This document shows, in pieces, positions 63,898-64,000 of a stretch of 64,000 nucleotides of DNA (within the stretch, counting starts at the first letter, position 1; every line of letters begins with the position of its first letter). Made by a program: the position numbers and the translations under genes. The stretch lies in the NCBI GenBank assembly GCA_016787805.1, contig JAEUTY010000038.1:62001-126000 (forward strand). Direction: 5' to 3'. Below the pieces are notes generated by a model. It did no database searches, was not told the DNA's origin, and saw nothing but the letters and a program-made list of their open reading frames with translations. Source of the DNA: Flavobacterium sp. (lineage in GTDB: Bacteria; Bacteroidota; Bacteroidia; Flavobacteriales; Flavobacteriaceae).

Positions 63898-64000
63898 ATG
63901 GAAGCATATAATACAACCATTTACCCTGTTTTTGAAGCCGATCAGGTTTTGAGTCAAAATGACCTCAATACAATTGTGAGTCATTTGGAAGAACAAGATC
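63898..64000 (+). CDS. Start of next eCIS gene (partial, C-terminus outside window)
   Basis: Only 34 codons from the ATG at 63898 are present. The sequence YPVFEADQVLSQND and NTIVSHLEEQD resembles the N-terminus of a conserved Bacteroidota eCIS protein that follows the large baseplate gene, from memory. It lies 10 bases after the previous stop and so continues the operon. The function cannot be judged from this fragment. Confidence 0.75.
   Translation, partial: MEAYNTTIYPVFEADQVLSQNDLNTIVSHLEEQD

Noticed and set aside
50735-64000. Contractile prophage or tailocin from a phage
   Set aside because: No capsid, terminase, portal, integrase, lysis or regulatory phage genes are present. The baseplate proteins are of eCIS type and size.
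1-64000. CRISPR arrays, tRNA or rRNA genes, complete insertion sequences
   Set aside because: I looked through all gaps. None shows regularly spaced repeats, a cloverleaf-like sequence or a transposase gene.

Overview
The window comes from an AT-rich member of the Bacteroidota, almost certainly a Flavobacterium or close relative. The evidence is the gliding lipoprotein GldH, a type IX secretion (T9SS) C-terminal sorting domain, delta-60 repeat proteins, promoters of the TTTG / TAnnTTTG type, weak use of Shine-Dalgarno sequences, and flavobacterial interspersed palindromic repeats. Nothing suggests a plasmid or prophage. Most of the window is ordinary chromosome, with one accessory locus at the right edge.

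Layout. 1-5.3 kb: the N-terminal part of a secreted delta-60 repeat protein and a secreted M4 metalloprotease with a dockerin-like tail. 5.4-11 kb: a 3-oxoacid CoA-transferase pair (scoA-scoB), and the cluster ricT-gldH-PBP1A. 11.2-14.6 kb: a translationally coupled run of TrhO-like rhodanese, U32 (TrhP-like) protein and ferredoxin, probably for tRNA U34 hydroxylation, next to a bacilliredoxin. 14.9-20.5 kb: a metal-homeostasis island with a DtxR/MntR-type regulator, a ZIP transporter, feoA-feoB, a FeoB-associated Cys-rich peptide missed by length cut-offs, and two uncharacterised outer-membrane barrel proteins. Matching inverted repeats overlap or abut the two promoters that face these genes. 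20.6-31.8 kb: a SCO copper chaperone, a large T9SS-exported BNR-repeat protein, M13 and M28 peptidases, an agmatine deiminase-like lipoprotein, a small epimerase-like protein and a zinc-ribbon protein. 32-33.8 kb: two tandem short single-stranded DNA-binding proteins, an HRDC-domain protein and a small secreted protein. 33.7-42.7 kb: a minus-strand run from metG through three tandem paralogues of an unknown secreted family to an adenine/adenosine deaminase, a HAD hydrolase and a CAT-like acyltransferase. 42.9-50.6 kb: LD-carboxypeptidase, YraN, an alpha/beta hydrolase, Mfd, a lipoprotein, an SDR-type threonine dehydrogenase and an NTF2-like protein.

50.7-64 kb is the 5' two-thirds of an extracellular contractile injection system (eCIS), the phage-tail-like class that includes Afp, PVC and the Bacteroidota systems. 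The order is cap/terminator (DUF4255), sheath, tube, tube initiator, DUF5908 peptide, LysM-type tube-baseplate adaptor, VgrG-like spike, PAAR tip, gp25-like protein, gp6/J-like baseplate, second large baseplate protein, and the start of a further gene. Tape measure, AAA+ ATPase, fibres and cargo are not in the window and would be expected to the right.

The observations most worth following are: a C-terminal domain shared by the adjacent TrhO-like and U32 proteins; the inferred metal operators with their unexplained outer-membrane barrels; the eCIS with its enlarged single sheath; the three-paralogue secreted family; and the tandem tail-less SSBs. All homology statements rest on recognition of motifs by eye. 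No database search was run.
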